The notes: generated from the letters alone by a model not told the origin. DNA of 59,136 nt from Sporisorium sorghi (GCA_023212695.1 JALCCG010000129.1:1-59136); one strand, 5' to 3'; positions 48,901 to 59,136 are shown, counted from the stretch's first letter. Numbers and translations: made by a program.

Positions 48901-50995
48901 CGACTGCGTTGAGTTTGCGTCTGAGTGGATGCAGAGCTGGTGGAGTGGGTGCGACTGAGTCCTTCGGGTTGACGCCGAACAGGTTGAGCGTAGCAGCGTC
49001 GGCACCGTGCGTCAGAGTGTAGAGCGTATGAAGCACATTGGAGTACACATCGAGATTGACACCTGTTGAAGCAGTTGCGCTCTCCGACAGTGGTTGATGG
49101 CCATCTGTGCGAGATGCTTTGGTGGAGACGAGTTTGGAGATGGACGCCAGATCGCTGGTGGAGAGCGAAAGCGAGCCGGTAGCATAAAGCACCTCGCGGA
49201 TAGCCGCTACCACATCAGCTGTCGCGTGAGCCAATCTCGGCAAATACACGCCATCATCTGAAGGACTGCAAGGCGATGCATCCGACTCTGCTAGACCGTT
49301 GGTACCGATCTGCTCTGTAGCAATGGCCGCTAGTTGCCGAATAACCTCGTTGGCGCGTCGGACGAGCAAACTGACCGGCGGCACTGGCGCTGGTGCTAGT
49401 GACTTTTGCAGCTCGTAGGCAGCCGTCTCTTCGTACAACAACGTCGGCGGTGAGGTCTTGGGCGGCGAAAGGACGGGATGATGGGCAAACGCAGCGATAC
49501 TCGACAATGTGCTGCCAGCCCGGTTGGCATTGTCAGAAGGAGACACCTTGAGCGGCTTGCCTGGCAAGACGGGATTCATATCGCCGTCGAGATCCGAGTC
49601 GTCCGAGTCGAGCTGAAGCGCCGAGATTCCCTGGGTGACATTGAGCCCTGCACCGAGGCTGGGCGCTCCTTTGCGCTGCTGGTCCTGACTCGCATTGTCC
49701 ACGACGGTGGAATCCCTAGGCGAGCGACTGCGCGGCGTGACGTTGGAAAGGATGGTGAGCTTTGTCTTTGCATCTGCATGGTTCCATCGAATCTCGTGGG
49801 TGAAGCGGTGGACATAAAAGAAATACTTTTCGTCGTCGGTCAGGCGCAACTTCCAAGGCTTGGGTACGCTGGTCGGATTGGGCATGCGATCGGCCGTGTT
49901 GGCGCTAGGTGCACGGACGGGCGCAGTGCCGTTGTGGAAGATGGCTGTGTTGCTGCTGTTGGCCGACGAGGGACGCGATTCTCCGCTGGTGCCGAGCGAG
50001 CCGGGCCGGCTGTTGTCTGGACCGAGATGGTTGGCGTCGTAGTAGTCTTTGCGGGAGTCGGCCGAGCTGTTCTGTCCGGACGAGCAAGTGCGGATCATGG
50101 GCTGCGGATGCAATCTGCTAGACGAGGCTTGTGTGCCTGTAGCTGCTCTTGGTCTGGAAGCCGCCGCTGCCGCTGCTGCCGAGAGCGAAGGGGATGCAGT
50201 GAAGTTGGCGGCCTGGAGTGGATTCGAGACAGAAGCGGCTCTTGCACGTTCGCGTTCGCGCTCCAAGGCGAGCTGCTGTTCCGAGACCGAGGTGGTTGCT
50301 GCAGTTGTCGACCGAAGACGCGTGTCCGCTGTACGAGGATACGAAGGGATGCCAGAGTCGAGCGTGGTGGAGCCCGTGTTTGCCGAAGAGGATGGATTGC
50401 GTCGATATGGTGATGCATTGGATTGATGCGTAACAGGCGTCTGTGCAAGTTGCGGGCTGGTCGGATCAAACATGCGTCTCGTCGGGTCAAGCATGGCAGC
50501 TTCAGCAAGCTGACTGAAAGCGTCGCTGTTGCCGATCTCGTCGCCCTTGATGAGCGCCTGCAGCCCATCAAAGCCAGCACCAAAGCCGAGACGCGAAAAG
50601 GAGTCGGACTCGATGGAAGACTGGGACGAGAGGCCCAGGCTGTACTGCGCATGCATCTGCGCGCGTGCTATGAGCTCGACTTCCGCCTCCTGGTCCGAGA
50701 TGGGTTCTACATAGTTGGAAGGGAACCATCCGCGGACGTGGTTATCGAGCAGTCCATCCCACCAGCCGGACTCGAGCTGAGTGAGCACCTCGATGAGCGC
50801 GCCCTTGGTGAAAGAGAGGGAGCTGGCATCATTTGACTCGAAGTCGTAGAGCGCGCGGACGAAAAAGGAAGGAGGGTCGTCCGAGTCGTCGCCTGTGCTG
50901 GGAGCTTGATCATCTAGCGAAGAACGATAGGCTAAGCGTGGTTGGGACATGCGCGGGTTCGCGAGGGCGGCAGCGGCAGTTGAAGTGGACGCCAT
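45935..50995 (-). CDS. SH3-RasGEF (Cdc25/Sql2-type Ras guanine nucleotide exchange factor), 1686 aa
   Basis: Activates Ras by GDP/GTP exchange, feeding cAMP/MAPK control of morphogenesis; the U. maydis protein of this type is Sql2, a likely but unproven orthologue. An SH3 domain spans about residues 44-100 (ALYDFESND, then ESGWWDGLL and GWFPSNYVE). A WW-like segment lies at about 377-405. Long Ser/Asn-rich linkers hold helical blocks, and a RasGEF N-terminal domain starts near 1260 (MTYRSFTTTQTLLDLL). The catalytic RasGEF domain covers about 1425-1680 (PLELARQLTLLE, then PCVPFLGRYLGDLTFIEDGN). It is a single exon. The ATG at 50995 was chosen because the frame to 51019 begins with TTG. The catalytic domain appears intact. 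Confidence 0.93.
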   Translation of the reverse strand: MASTSTAAAALANPRMSQPRLAYRSSLDDQAPSTGDDSDDPPSFFVRALYDFESNDASSLSFTKGALIEVLTQLESGWWDGLLDNHVRGWFPSNYVEPISDQEAEVELIARAQMHAQYSLGLSSQSSIESDSFSRLGFGAGFDGLQALIKGDEIGNSDAFSQLAEAAMLDPTRRMFDPTSPQLAQTPVTHQSNASPYRRNPSSSANTGSTTLDSGIPSYPRTADTRLRSTTAATTSVSEQQLALERERERARAASVSNPLQAANFTASPSLSAAAAAAASRPRAATGTQASSSRLHPQPMIRTCSSGQNSSADSRKDYYDANHLGPDNSRPGSLGTSGESRPSSANSSNTAIFHNGTAPVRAPSANTADRMPNPTSVPKPWKLRLTDDEKYFFYVHRFTHEIRWNHADAKTKLTILSNVTPRSRSPRDSTVVDNASQDQQRKGAPSLGAGLNVTQGISALQLDSDDSDLDGDMNPVLPGKPLKVSPSDNANRAGSTLSSIAAFAHHPVLSPPKTSPPTLLYEETAAYELQKSLAPAPVPPVSLLVRRANEVIRQLAAIATEQIGTNGLAESDASPCSPSDDGVYLPRLAHATADVVAAIREVLYATGSLSLSTSDLASISKLVSTKASRTDGHQPLSESATASTGVNLDVYSNVLHTLYTLTHGADAATLNLFGVNPKDSVAPTPPALHPLRRKLNAVVSKLVLSSRQVIDHTVTLASSPTSGMSSTMTHLDTDVFQKLYKCRHRLREDALELMRTLQSLSSEAEKSRSTALGALYSRGWLRRVEGSVESDMGLNGVGPTSFGSGMAAGWLGNGFVLPSKYETALIRAESKGARSNPFDQRRDTESAVVRGLLTLRRIPEKRLDQQMVQLLQQALGQLEAASEAVVATTQASSNGGVASNSSNSSNGSISSNSSVAKSAASILSRFGALEALIESIDLASGLDVDGPNAKEVRSSPINERNAANATKARGLMRRFVVLKQVAYDASCSLLLAVQEQDSSASDSAGSAAIAIEKQSVKLAKLSSAVVKTLEELAKVGEEQLKDASPFLGARASVYGSEDGITLPSTGVFSRKGNSTSNGLHEEVEQMARYGRGGDGDDEPDGEAEFMYLGPGIAVPNGPRARSGSRATTTGSTTNSPVTSLAPGRMGSTSYASSSYRQRSTSVTTGGSVRSMQSYTDGSGRILSRRGTLVDGHTPGSIDEDGESIRTGSGKLRRLLGDEAPLTSTMTQDSEHSIGTNNTALSTTTRRKEEEVPWFLLPDYMGDDIVIAQDGSVKGATLEALLARLTMHNGFDSSFNNTFLMTYRSFTTTQTLLDLLAQRFRILPPEGLSEDELALWTEKKQIPIRIRVFNVLKSWLEMHFYEGEDEPYLDQVRRFAVEEMGEAPSMKPPSQHLQRLVERRQGEGEQMIRKMMLPTSAPAPILPKNMKKIKFLEIDPLELARQLTLLESRLYNKVKPAECLGLKWTKPGNDVHAKGIMESINTHNRISAWVAETILQQEDLKKRAAIIKHFISIADRCRALNNFSGMWAIVSALSTAPVHRLRRTWDAVSQKHVLVFESLETLTSASRNWANYRELLHQLRPPCVPFLGRYLGDLTFIEDGNRDRLKENDALINFGKRQKTAEVIREIMIHQSTPYNLAPVPALEKFIEANLVDARSADDLYEQSLLLEPREREDEKIARLLQESGFL

Positions 50996-52449
50996 GATGA
51001 GATGGTGATTATGATGCAAGCGTTAGCAGCTGCGGCTGGGACGACGGAGAAGAGTTGCAAAGGCGGGTGCCATGGATGCTGGAGGAGGTGGCGAGCGTGA
51101 AGATGGGTGAGAATGAGGAAAGCGCAGCAAATTACGATGCGCTACGACGCAGAAGATGTGCGCAGACCGGAGAGTGCCGAAAAGAGTGCCGGTGCTTGCG
51201 TCTGCTGCTGCTGCTGCTGAGAAATGATGAGCGAGAAAGAGGGGACGAGTGGGTGAGTGAGCTAGAATCGGTGTGCGCTCGCTCGCACTCGCTGTTTCGG
51301 AGAGAAGCCGGTCTCGCGCGCAGAGAGTGGCAAAGATGAAGTCGGCGGAGGCGGCGGCGGCGGTTTTGCCAATTCGGGTCAGGCGAGCCAAATGAACTGA
51401 AGCAAAAAAAAAAAAAAAAAAAAAAAAAAAGACAACAGCTGAGACTGCGTGTGCGACAAACTGCTCGGTCTCCAAGTCAGATTCGGCTCTTCCCCCCAAG
51501 ACCCAAAAATGAGGCAGCGTGGGGTGGTGATGCGTTTGATGGATATAGAGAGAAGGAAAAGGATGGTTGTGATAACGATGATGATCGAACGAGTAAACGG
51601 CTCGAATTCGTCAAAGGGCCCTTTTGGTTGCGGGTCAGCCGACAGAAAAGGGGAAAAAAAGAGAGTGATGCGCGTGCGTGCGTGCGTGCGTGCGTGTGTG
51701 CGTGAGTCTAAGTGCGCTTGCTGCTTGCTTGCTGCTCTCTCTATTGTTAGTGCGTGTGCTGGTGTGCTGGTGTGCTGGTGTGTGTGTGTGTGTGTGTCAC
51801 TTGGATCCAAAGCGCGTCTCTCTGAGCCGCAACGCAGCAACAGCACGCACGCCTCTCCTTCCATCCACAGCAGCACCAGAAGAGGGTCCTCTCGATATTC
51901 CGCCAAGAAAATGCTTCTCCAAGTTACCGCCCTACACCACCAAAGAGAAAAGAACACACCCAAACGCGCATTGCAAATCACACTTTAACGCTCTCTCTTT
52001 CCGTCTGCGTGTGTGTATGTGGGGGTTCTGAGATTTTTTTCATGGCAGTCCAAGTCGCCGGTCTGCTCTTTCTCCATCTCTCGCTATCGATCCCACTCCA
52101 TACTGGTGGGGCACGCTTTCATTTGCTGTTTGCTTACGACCGTGCCATGGGGCCAGCTGGATTGACCCTCGACTCACCGTAATTCTACCGTGCTGCGACA
52201 CCGGCAAGACTGTTCTCCTTCCTCCTTGCCATTGCGAACAGTGAGAGTCGACGATCCCCGCGCCCACGACCGCCAGTAGTTCACCTCGTTTGCGCCCGCC
52301 CGTTCCTCGCTAGAGTAACTAGTGAGCTGGCAGTGATCGTCATCGACACTCCGGCTTGGACGGTGTTAAGAGACTGAGGCATGTGGTGCAATGAACACTG
52401 CAAGGGTACAGGCAGCGCTGTCGGAGATGCAAAACCCTACCGGAGCTGC

Positions 52450-52503
<54 letters not shown>

Positions 52504-52748
52504 CGCAGTGGACGAGGCGAATTGCAAAATGCTTTTCTCGTTTGGCGATCTCTCTCATCGTCGTACGCTCGAACTGGCATGGTGTCTTGACGCTCAACGT
52601 ATATCGTGCGGTGGTGTTCGTCTTAGAGATCGCATCGTACACTCGGCACAGGTTGCTCGATCTGAATGTTTCTGGTGCACCTTCAAATCCGAGAAGAACA
52701 GCGAATCGCATCTTCAAAACCGCACCGCCACCCCGCCTCACACCGCCC
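50996..52748. other. 1.75-kb intergenic region upstream of the RasGEF
   Basis: Probably a long leader/promoter of the RasGEF plus the 3' flank of SEC66. It contains an A-tract (about 51404-51430), GTGC/TG repeats (51675-51700 and 51776-51798) and a 50-A tract (52451-52500), with a possible retroposon ending at the latter. A 46-codon frame at about 52040-52180 starts with a hydrophobic stretch but is not called. No supported gene. Confidence 0.5.
52326..52510 (+). mobile_element. Possible short retroposed sequence with A50 tail
   Basis: A ~115-bp unique body (52336-52450) ends in exactly 50 A (52451-52500). It is flanked by GCTGGCAGTG (52326-52335) and GCTCGCAGTG (52501-52510), which match in 9 of 10 bases like a target-site duplication. 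No pol III boxes or protein are recognised. It could equally be an A-tract that grew in place or an assembly artefact. Confidence 0.25.
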
Positions 52749-53690
52749 TCACGCATCGTCGCCATCCTCCACAGTCGCCGTCTTGCTCGCCGCCCCTTCC
52801 CCCGCCTCCTGCTTCGCCTTCCCTGCTTCCTCCACCTGGCCCTTTTGCTGGAGCATCGCCTGCTCCTGCAACGCGACCAGCTGCGCTCTAGCCTGCATCA
52901 GCGCCGCCGCCTGCTGTGGGGGCAGATTGGGCGGTAGAGGGCCCTGCATCAGCGCGGCGAGTTGGGCGGGGTGGATCTGCTGGCCGTTGGGCAGGGTCAC
53001 TCGTGCGTCTGCACCGGAGCCGGTCATGGGCAGGCTGATGCCCGGTCCGTTGGGGCCGTTGGGGCCGTTTGCCGGTGCTGGTCCCGCGGGCTGTCCGCCT
53101 TGAATCTCGATCTTCGTTCCGGGCGGTGTGACGAGCGGGGGCAACTCCACCGTTGGCTTGGGCACGGGCTTGCCCTCATCCTCGCACCGCTTCACCTCAG
53201 CAGCACGCTGGCGCTGGATATCGTAGTACACCTCCTTATGCTTCAGGTGCGCGACCATCTCGCTCGCCGTTGGGAAGATCAACTGTCCCCAACCTTCGCG
53301 GAACGTGTTTGCCTCGCTGACCACGTCGAGGATCTCAGCTTCGAGTTCTTTCTCCGCCAGCGTGAACCGCGCCATCGTCTCGTCCCCAATGGAGCCTTTT
53401 TGCAGCAGTGTGCCCAGCGCTTGCTTGTCGTCCCGCATTCGCATGATCCGTCGCACGTCCGTCATGGCTCGGTTGAGCAGGGCTGCTTTGAGCACGGCTT
53501 CCGGTGCGGGAGGGTCGGCAGCGACGAGCGTTTGGTAGATGTCCCGGGCTTCGTGGCCTTCCGGGAACCAGGGTTGGTACGACTTGGCCAGGTTAAGGGC
53601 GGAACGGCGTCGGTAGATTCGTGAGAAGACGAGCATCGACACCACTAGCGTGGCGACGTAGCCGATAGGGACCAAGATTGACAGCGCCAT
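52749..53690 (-). CDS. SEC66: Sec66/Sec71-like subunit of the Sec63 ER translocation complex, 313 aa
   Basis: Component of the Sec62/63 complex for post-translational import into the ER. A single N-terminal membrane segment (about 5-24, ILVPIGYVATLVVSMLVF) is followed by a basic RIYRRR stop. The conserved cytosolic domain spans about 35-180 (SYQPWFPEGHEARDIYQTL, then LLNRAMTDVRRIMRMRDDKQAL and FREGWGQLIFPTASEM). The C-terminal 130 residues are a Pro/Gly/Asn/Gln-rich extension not seen in yeast Sec66 (206 aa), with NGPNGPNG repeats and a Q/A-rich helix. It is a single exon with ATG at 53690. It precedes the large kinase gene on the same strand. Confidence 0.92.
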   Translation of the reverse strand: MALSILVPIGYVATLVVSMLVFSRIYRRRSALNLAKSYQPWFPEGHEARDIYQTLVAADPPAPEAVLKAALLNRAMTDVRRIMRMRDDKQALGTLLQKGSIGDETMARFTLAEKELEAEILDVVSEANTFREGWGQLIFPTASEMVAHLKHKEVYYDIQRQRAAEVKRCEDEGKPVPKPTVELPPLVTPPGTKIEIQGGQPAGPAPANGPNGPNGPGISLPMTGSGADARVTLPNGQQIHPAQLAALMQGPLPPNLPPQQAAALMQARAQLVALQEQAMLQQKGQVEEAGKAKQEAGEGAASKTATVEDGDDA

Positions 53691-54420
53691 CGTTGTGTTG
53701 TGCGATCGATTCGAGGGTGGAGTGGGGGATAGCGCGCTCTGATCGAATTTATTGCTTGGGAGGTGTTAACAGGACGACCAGACGGTGGTGTGCTGGATAG
53801 CTCGATGTGTCCTCGACTATCGTTGTTCGAATGTAGACTGCGCTCCTGGGCGGTAGTGACTCGTTGAGCGAATCGTCGTCACCAAAAGGATGGGATCTTG
53901 ATGAGATGGCGGCGATGATGATGGTTCGGATCAAAGAAGCAAGACGACCTCCACGACTCCTTGCAGTCGATTCGAGCCTCGAGCCTCGAGTGTGTGTGTC
54001 TCTTTGCTCTCGCTTGGACCGTGACACGACGACACCCAAAAACCGCTCTCTCCCGCTCATTCATTTTTTCTTCTTCTCGCCCGACAAAAGACCAACACTT
54101 TGGAGCCGCGTTCCACGTGTTCACGTCTTCGTGGGCAGCCGCCGTGTCCCGTCAAGGGGAGAAGCGCTCTAACATTCTTGCGATTTTGCCGACCGCGTTG
54201 CTTCTGCCGCCACGAGCTGAGTCTCTTGCTCCGACACAGCACAGCAACAACAAGCCCTTGAAGGATCGAGAAAGCGGGTTTACTTTTGCAAGGGTTGTGA
54301 TACAGGTGCGAAAGGGAAGTGAGACAAAAATGCTCGAAAGCGAGTGAAGATCCGGGACAGATGTACATCGAGCCACTTCTACTATGACCCTCCAAGGGTG
54401 TTCCAACATTGTCGTTGCCG
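53691..54420. other. Intergenic region between SEC66 and kinase genes
   Basis: 730 bp: the 3' flank of the kinase and the upstream region of SEC66. Several short frames exist but none is supported. No repeat or RNA gene is seen. Confidence 0.5.
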
Positions 54421-55486
54421 TCACGACGCCTTACCACGAGTCGAGCTTCCTCCCGCCGTCACCGCCGCCGCGGCCTCCTTCTTCATCCGAATCAACGCCT
54501 CCAACTCGGCGCACACCTCGCTCATCGAAGGTCGATTCTTAGGCGTCTGGTCCCACATGCGATCCAACAGGTCCACAATCTCGCCTCCAAACTGACGCCG
54601 TATAAAACCCGTGTACGGACGCTGGCGCTTCTGCCCGACATCCTGGTAGATCTGGTGCTCGTTCATGCCCTGGAACGGATACTTCTTTTCCGGCTGGTGC
54701 CACTGCAGCGCCTCCCAGAACGTCATCGCCGCCGACCACACGTCCACCTTCTCGTTATAGTGCGGCTTGGGCACCCACAGCTCCACCGCCTGCCAGTTGA
54801 CCGTACCCACCAACGAGCGCATCATCGAGCGCGACGTGTTCTTCACACGCGCCAACCCAAAGTCGTTGATCTTGGCCGTCTTGCGCCGCGTGATGAGCAC
54901 GTTGGTCGACTTGCAGTCGCGATGGATGATCGCGGGGGTGCGCGTGTGCAGATACTCGAGCCCGCGCGCCGTCTCGAGCAGGATGCGGAACACCTCGGCA
55001 TCGCTCGGCGCTGCCGTGTTGCGAATATAATCGAAAAGATCGCCGTTCGAACACAACTCGCTGACAATCATGCACGGAACATGGCGCCGATCCTCGGGGA
55101 TGCTGACGCCGATGAAGCGCACAATGTTCTCGTGGCGCAGGTCGCGCAGCAGGCTCAGCTCCTTGATGTCCATCTCGGTCAGCTGGTCGCGGATGTCGGC
55201 GATGGCCACCTTGTTGACGCGTGTTTTGGAGATGCGATACTTGCCCACGTAGACGTCCTTGAACCCGCCCGAGCCGATCTTTTCGAGCTTCTCCAGCTTC
55301 GACGGCGGGATCTCCTTGTCCGTCAGGTTGAGGCTTTCCAGATCGAGGCCGTTGAGCTCGTCGACCCCGTCGCCCGCCTGCGGTGCATTGGCTTCCTCGT
55401 TGTTCGATGTAAGCGGAGGCGTCGGCAGCTTTTCGGACGAGACCACTTTGCCACGTGCGCGCAGCAACAGAGGCTGGTCGCTGTCC

Positions 55487-55530
<44 letters not shown>

Positions 55531-58290
55531 ATGCGTATTGCTGGCGGCTCTCGTGTTGCGTCTTCGAGTCGGAGTGCGCTGTCCAGCCTTGAGGTAATCG
55601 TCTTTGGCTGTAGCAGTGGCGGTGGAAATGTCTGAGCGTGTTTCGTCTGCATCGTCACCGTCCCCGTCGCCATCCTCAGTCGCATCCGCATCCTTCTCGG
55701 CATCCAACTCAGTCAGCTGATGCCAATCCAGCAGCTTCTTGATCAGATTGGCCTTCTTGTCGTCTTCGTCCATTTGGATCTCGCGATGAAGGCACAGCTG
55801 CTCCAGCTCCGACTTGCGCAGTCGCGAGAGCGTGGCAAACGTAGGTTGAACCATGCTGTTCTCGATGCCTTCGGAAGGAGCCGAGTCGCTTTCGGGGGAT
55901 GCTGTCCGTTGGTCACGGCGTCGACCGTTGGACACTGGAAGGCCCTCCTCCTTCTCGAAGCCGCCTGCCCGGTCAGCGGACTCGGAGGCACTCTCCATAT
56001 CGATATCGTCCTGCTGTTCGTCACGAGTCGCGTCCACTTCGTCGACTCCGCTCGAAGCGCCAGCAATGAGACGCAATTTCCCATTGCGAAGCTTGCGGAA
56101 CTTGGTCGGTGTCGGTGCATCGTCGTCGTCGTCGTCAGTAGCCATGTCGGCGTCCTGATCCTGCTCGCCGGTGTGAGCCCCACGCTGATCGTCGGACGAG
56201 GACGCATCCAACGAGGTGCTACGACTGCGAGGCTGTTGCGAAGTGAGGCTCGCGTCCGAATCTGCTGTCGAACGTCTCGTGCGCAGAGCCCGTCGTGAGC
56301 TTGAACGACTCGACGCCTTGCGCCCCAGAACGGGCTCGTGGGTGTCCTCCATCGAAGATGTCGACGCAGGAAGGAGAGCCGAGACGACAGGTTCGCTGCC
56401 CGACGACAAGTCCTCCATCCACTCATCCTCATCCTGCCCACCGTCTTGGCTCGGAACACCAGCGTTGAACTTGACCGACTTCTTGGTCCGCTGCGGTCGA
56501 CGATTGCCGAGCTTCGGAGTCACCATCGGATCGGCAGCTGGAAAGAGTGCGTCTGGTACACCCACACCTCGCGCACCCGTTTTCCGCCTCGTCGGCAAAC
56601 CAATAGTCAGACGTGCCGTGCGTGACCGCGTCCTGATGGGCGACGAAGCGACAAACACATTGAGCTGATGCCTGTGCACAAAGGGAGAATGTGACGTGTT
56701 GGAAGCGCGCGAGCTTCGACCGCCAAAGAGCGACGAAGAGGTGGACGCAGACAGCGCTTCAGAGCCGTTGGCGAGTCGTTGACGACGTCCCGCAGCAGCG
56801 CCACGCAAGGTAGCCTTGTCGCGCAACGCTCTACGCGGAGCCTGGTTGGCCTTGGACGGTTCAAAGTCGTCAAACGTCGACGAATCCATGCGACGCAGAG
56901 TGCCTTCGGCATACGCTTTCGACCTGGCGTGCGAGGCCCGGCCAGGATGCCGCCGAGTGCCGTTGAGCGAATGGTGTGGCTCGGCCTCGGTCTCTTCTCC
57001 GCCCGCCTCATTCGAAGCATCAGAAAGGTCGGCTTCACGGTCGTCTGCCGAATTGGAAGGCGAGGTACGATGAGACGCTCGAGCTACGCGGTGTGAGGCT
57101 CTACGAGCTGAAGAGCCCATCCACAGCGCATCACTCTCCTCCGCCTGTTCGCCCAGCACTTCGTCGGAACGCTGCTGATCGTACGAGCGTTGAGAGCTGC
57201 GACCCGAGCGAGGCTTGCGGCGCGAGGAGGCGGAAGCCTGACGATCACCACCACCAGACTGAGAGTGATCCAGTCTCGATCGACAGGTGACGATCTGATT
57301 GACGAAATCCTGCTTGGTCAACAGCTCGAGCTCGTCGTCGGTGGGAGCGACGTCCCAAGCACCAGCAGATGTGCACAGCTGGAGGAGCTCGTCTCTGCGA
57401 AGACGATGGAGCTGCCAAGTTGGCGCGGAAGAGATGAGGCGTGCCTGTTCTGCTTCTTCGTCGTCCATGTCGACGCTGGCCTCGCTGCTGGGATCCGAGT
57501 CGGGTGCTGCTGCGCGTGCATTGACGATGCGGTGGCGGGAAGCCGAGGGAAAAGCAGGCTCGTCTGCATCTACAACAGTGTTGTTGCTGTTCTTGCGGCT
57601 CATAGACCGAGATTGGGATCGGTTGAGCCTGGCAGGCAAGCTGTCCTCGAGTGTCATGCCATCGAGCGTCTTGTGTAGCGAGTTGCGGCTGGAGCGTCGG
57701 GTCTGAATCCTAGGACGAGATGGCAAGACAACGGTGGCAGTGTCCTCGTTCGTCCTCGAGTTGGGTGCGCGAGATGTGGTGGGCGATACAGAGATCACGG
57801 AGGACCAGTCGGAAAGCTCGCTGGCAGATGACGATGGTTTGTCGCGGGGCAGGTGTGGAGATGTGACGACATTGAGAGACTTGTTCCTCCGTCCGCGAAG
57901 TGTGGGGCCAGAAGCAGCGACGCTCTCAGCAGACTTGTCGATGTGATTTGCATCCTGACTCGCGATGCCAAGCTGGTCTCGAGCGCCCTTCTTGCGCTTG
58001 AGACCTGCACGAACCTGCGCCCTATGCATCGAGGCAAACGGCGACGATTGGATGAGCGGCAGCTCGATGACGCAGGAGGCGTGGTTGGCCAGCGAAGGTG
58101 AGCGCAGCAGGGAGGAGCTGGCGTGGGCGAGTCTGTCGCGGAGGACTGAGCGTCGCTTGTTGTCTGCCGCTGAGCGTACGGCGGTGGCAGGACCCGCCTT
58201 GCTGGTGAGAGCTGATGCAGTGGAGCCGTCGAGGGAGTGATTCTGGGGAACAGGAGACAGAGCGGATCGTGTTCTGCTCGCATACACCAT
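54421..58290 (-). CDS. Large protein kinase (TKL-like) with two SAP-like motifs and an atypical beta3 strand, 1289 aa
   Basis: The C-terminal 290 residues form a protein kinase domain: a glycine loop GSGGFKDVYVG (about 1006-1016), an alphaC region DIKELSLLRDL, HRDCKSTN near 1122, NDFGLAR near 1141 and GTVNWQAVE. The beta3 strand reads KVAIADI where VAIK is expected, so the usual catalytic lysine is missing. The N-terminal thousand residues are Ser/Arg/Asp-rich and disordered, with two SAP-like helix-turn-helix stretches (about 290-340, RLRRDELLQLC, and 818-850, RLRKSELEQLC) suggesting chromatin or DNA association. A run of about 14 Ala encoded by GCA repeats lies near 920-935. It is a single exon with ATG at 58290. 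Substrate and pathway are unknown. Confidence 0.85.
55490..55530 (+). repeat. (GCT)n/(GCA)n trinucleotide repeat encoding poly-Ala in the kinase
   Basis: Uninterrupted trinucleotide tract inside the kinase gene, read on the minus strand as about 14 alanines. Likely to vary between strains. Confidence 0.85.
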
Positions 58291-59019
58291 GACGAGGACG
58301 ACAGCCGGTTTGGAAAGATGGTCGAACTGAGGGACGAGATTGTATGGAAAGCAGCAAAGAGGTGTTTAACTGGAGGCCGACTCGCCCATAGGTCGATTGA
58401 AGCCTAGTGGGCTCGGCTGATCATAATTGGAGGGGCGGCTTGGAGCTGCTGGGGTTTTGCCTCTGTGGTAAAAGGAAGGTGTCCGAATTCGTTGATCAGC
58501 GTGATGGTGTTGGTGGTGTCAACAGCTAGTAGCAGTGGCTGAAGTGGGTACGGCAGTCTTGATCGAATGAGAAGCGCGTTGATGATGCAGAACAAAAGTG
58601 CAACTTAGCGAAAGGTTGCAATGCAGAAAGACAAAGTGGTGGAGGAATGCTGGATCTGCGATGCAAAAAAGGAACGAGAGTCGAGAATGAGAATGAGATT
58701 GAGGAGATGGGAGCTGCTGGTAGCCTGCTACGAGTTGCCGTTGGTTGTTGGTTGTGAATTGGAGATGGTCCAAGAAGCGAGAATGAGAATGATGCGAGAG
58801 ACGTTGTTGCGATGCAGAGATAACGTGACAAAAGTGCGAGAATGTCGTCGATGGTGATGCTGTTGATGGTGTTGGTGTCGAGCGGAGAATGCCAGTTTGT
58901 GCGGAGAAAGAGAGAGAGCGCTCTCAAAAAAAAAAAAAAAAAAAGGGCCAACACTGCTCCACTGCCTCGTTCGATTCAACTCAGCCATTTCCATTCCATC
59001 GACACCGCCATCTGCTGCC

Positions 59020-59067
<48 letters not shown>

Positions 59068-59136
59068 CAAATTTATTTTAAAATTAATTTTTTTTTTTAA
59101 AAATAAAAAAAAAAAAAAAAAATAGAAAACCAAAAC
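58291..59136. other. Upstream region of the kinase gene and low-complexity window end
   Basis: About 730 bp of presumptive leader/promoter with GA- and TG-rich purine stretches and an A18 tract (about 58926-58944). The last 115 bases are almost pure T then A/T (T-run about 59023-59067), which looks like the end of a contig. No gene is seen. Confidence 0.6.

Noticed and set aside
51449..51988. 179-codon plus-strand frame upstream of the RasGEF
   Set aside because: Runs through GTGC/TG repeats, Cys/Val-rich artefact composition, no conserved motif.
52040..52180. 46-codon frame with hydrophobic N-terminus (candidate secreted peptide)
   Set aside because: Too short, no splice support and no recognisable motif; plausible only by chance hydrophobicity.

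Overview
The window looks like a scaffold piece from a basidiomycete smut or smut-related yeast (Ustilaginomycotina). The evidence is long, mostly intron-free, GC-rich reading frames. Where introns occur they are short (60-113 nt), start with GTAAGT/GTGAGT-like donors and carry CTGAC-type branch sites. The gene set is also typical: an SH3-RasGEF of the Sql2/Cdc25 type, Zn2Cys6 regulators and small secreted proteins. Many A/T and G/C homopolymers and microsatellites lie between genes, and there are two 10-N scaffold gaps. The species cannot be fixed from the sequence alone. The supplied ORFs sometimes begin at TTG/GTG, so every start given here was re-set to an ATG.

Region 1 (1-14.2 kb) is the accessory-looking part. 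It has a decayed spliced gene or transposon relic (0.8-1.8 kb), a five-exon gene of unknown function on the minus strand (2113-4336), then a same-strand series: cytochrome P450 (5634-7410), Zn2Cys6 regulator (8864-11224), MFS transporter (11846-13438) and an 86-residue DUF333 protein (13880-14140). P450 + regulator + transporter resembles a small metabolite or detoxification cluster without a backbone enzyme; DUF333 is a mainly bacterial domain.

Region 2 (14.3-31 kb) holds the methylcrotonyl-CoA carboxylase beta subunit, the clamp loader Ctf18, a CHORD-CS Hsp90 co-chaperone, a 1335-residue coiled-coil protein with a dynein-adaptor-like CC1 box and a C-terminal membrane segment, a candidate two-exon microprotein, and a secreted nucleoside-hydrolase-like protein.

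Region 3 (31-59 kb) is mainly housekeeping: a second Zn2Cys6 regulator, a NAPE-PLD-like metallo-hydrolase, UDP-xylose synthase, Mss51, Vps23/TSG101, a Sae2/CtIP/Ctp1 homologue, the RasGEF, Sec66, and a large SAP-like/TKL kinase lacking the usual beta3 lysine.

Non-coding structure stands out. A ~168-bp dispersed repeat with inverted arms lies in the same orientation upstream of both the carboxylase and UDP-xylose synthase genes. A different ~105-bp hairpin element lies upstream of the CHORD gene. Both assembly gaps sit in convergent gene-to-gene junctions flanked by long G or C homopolymers.
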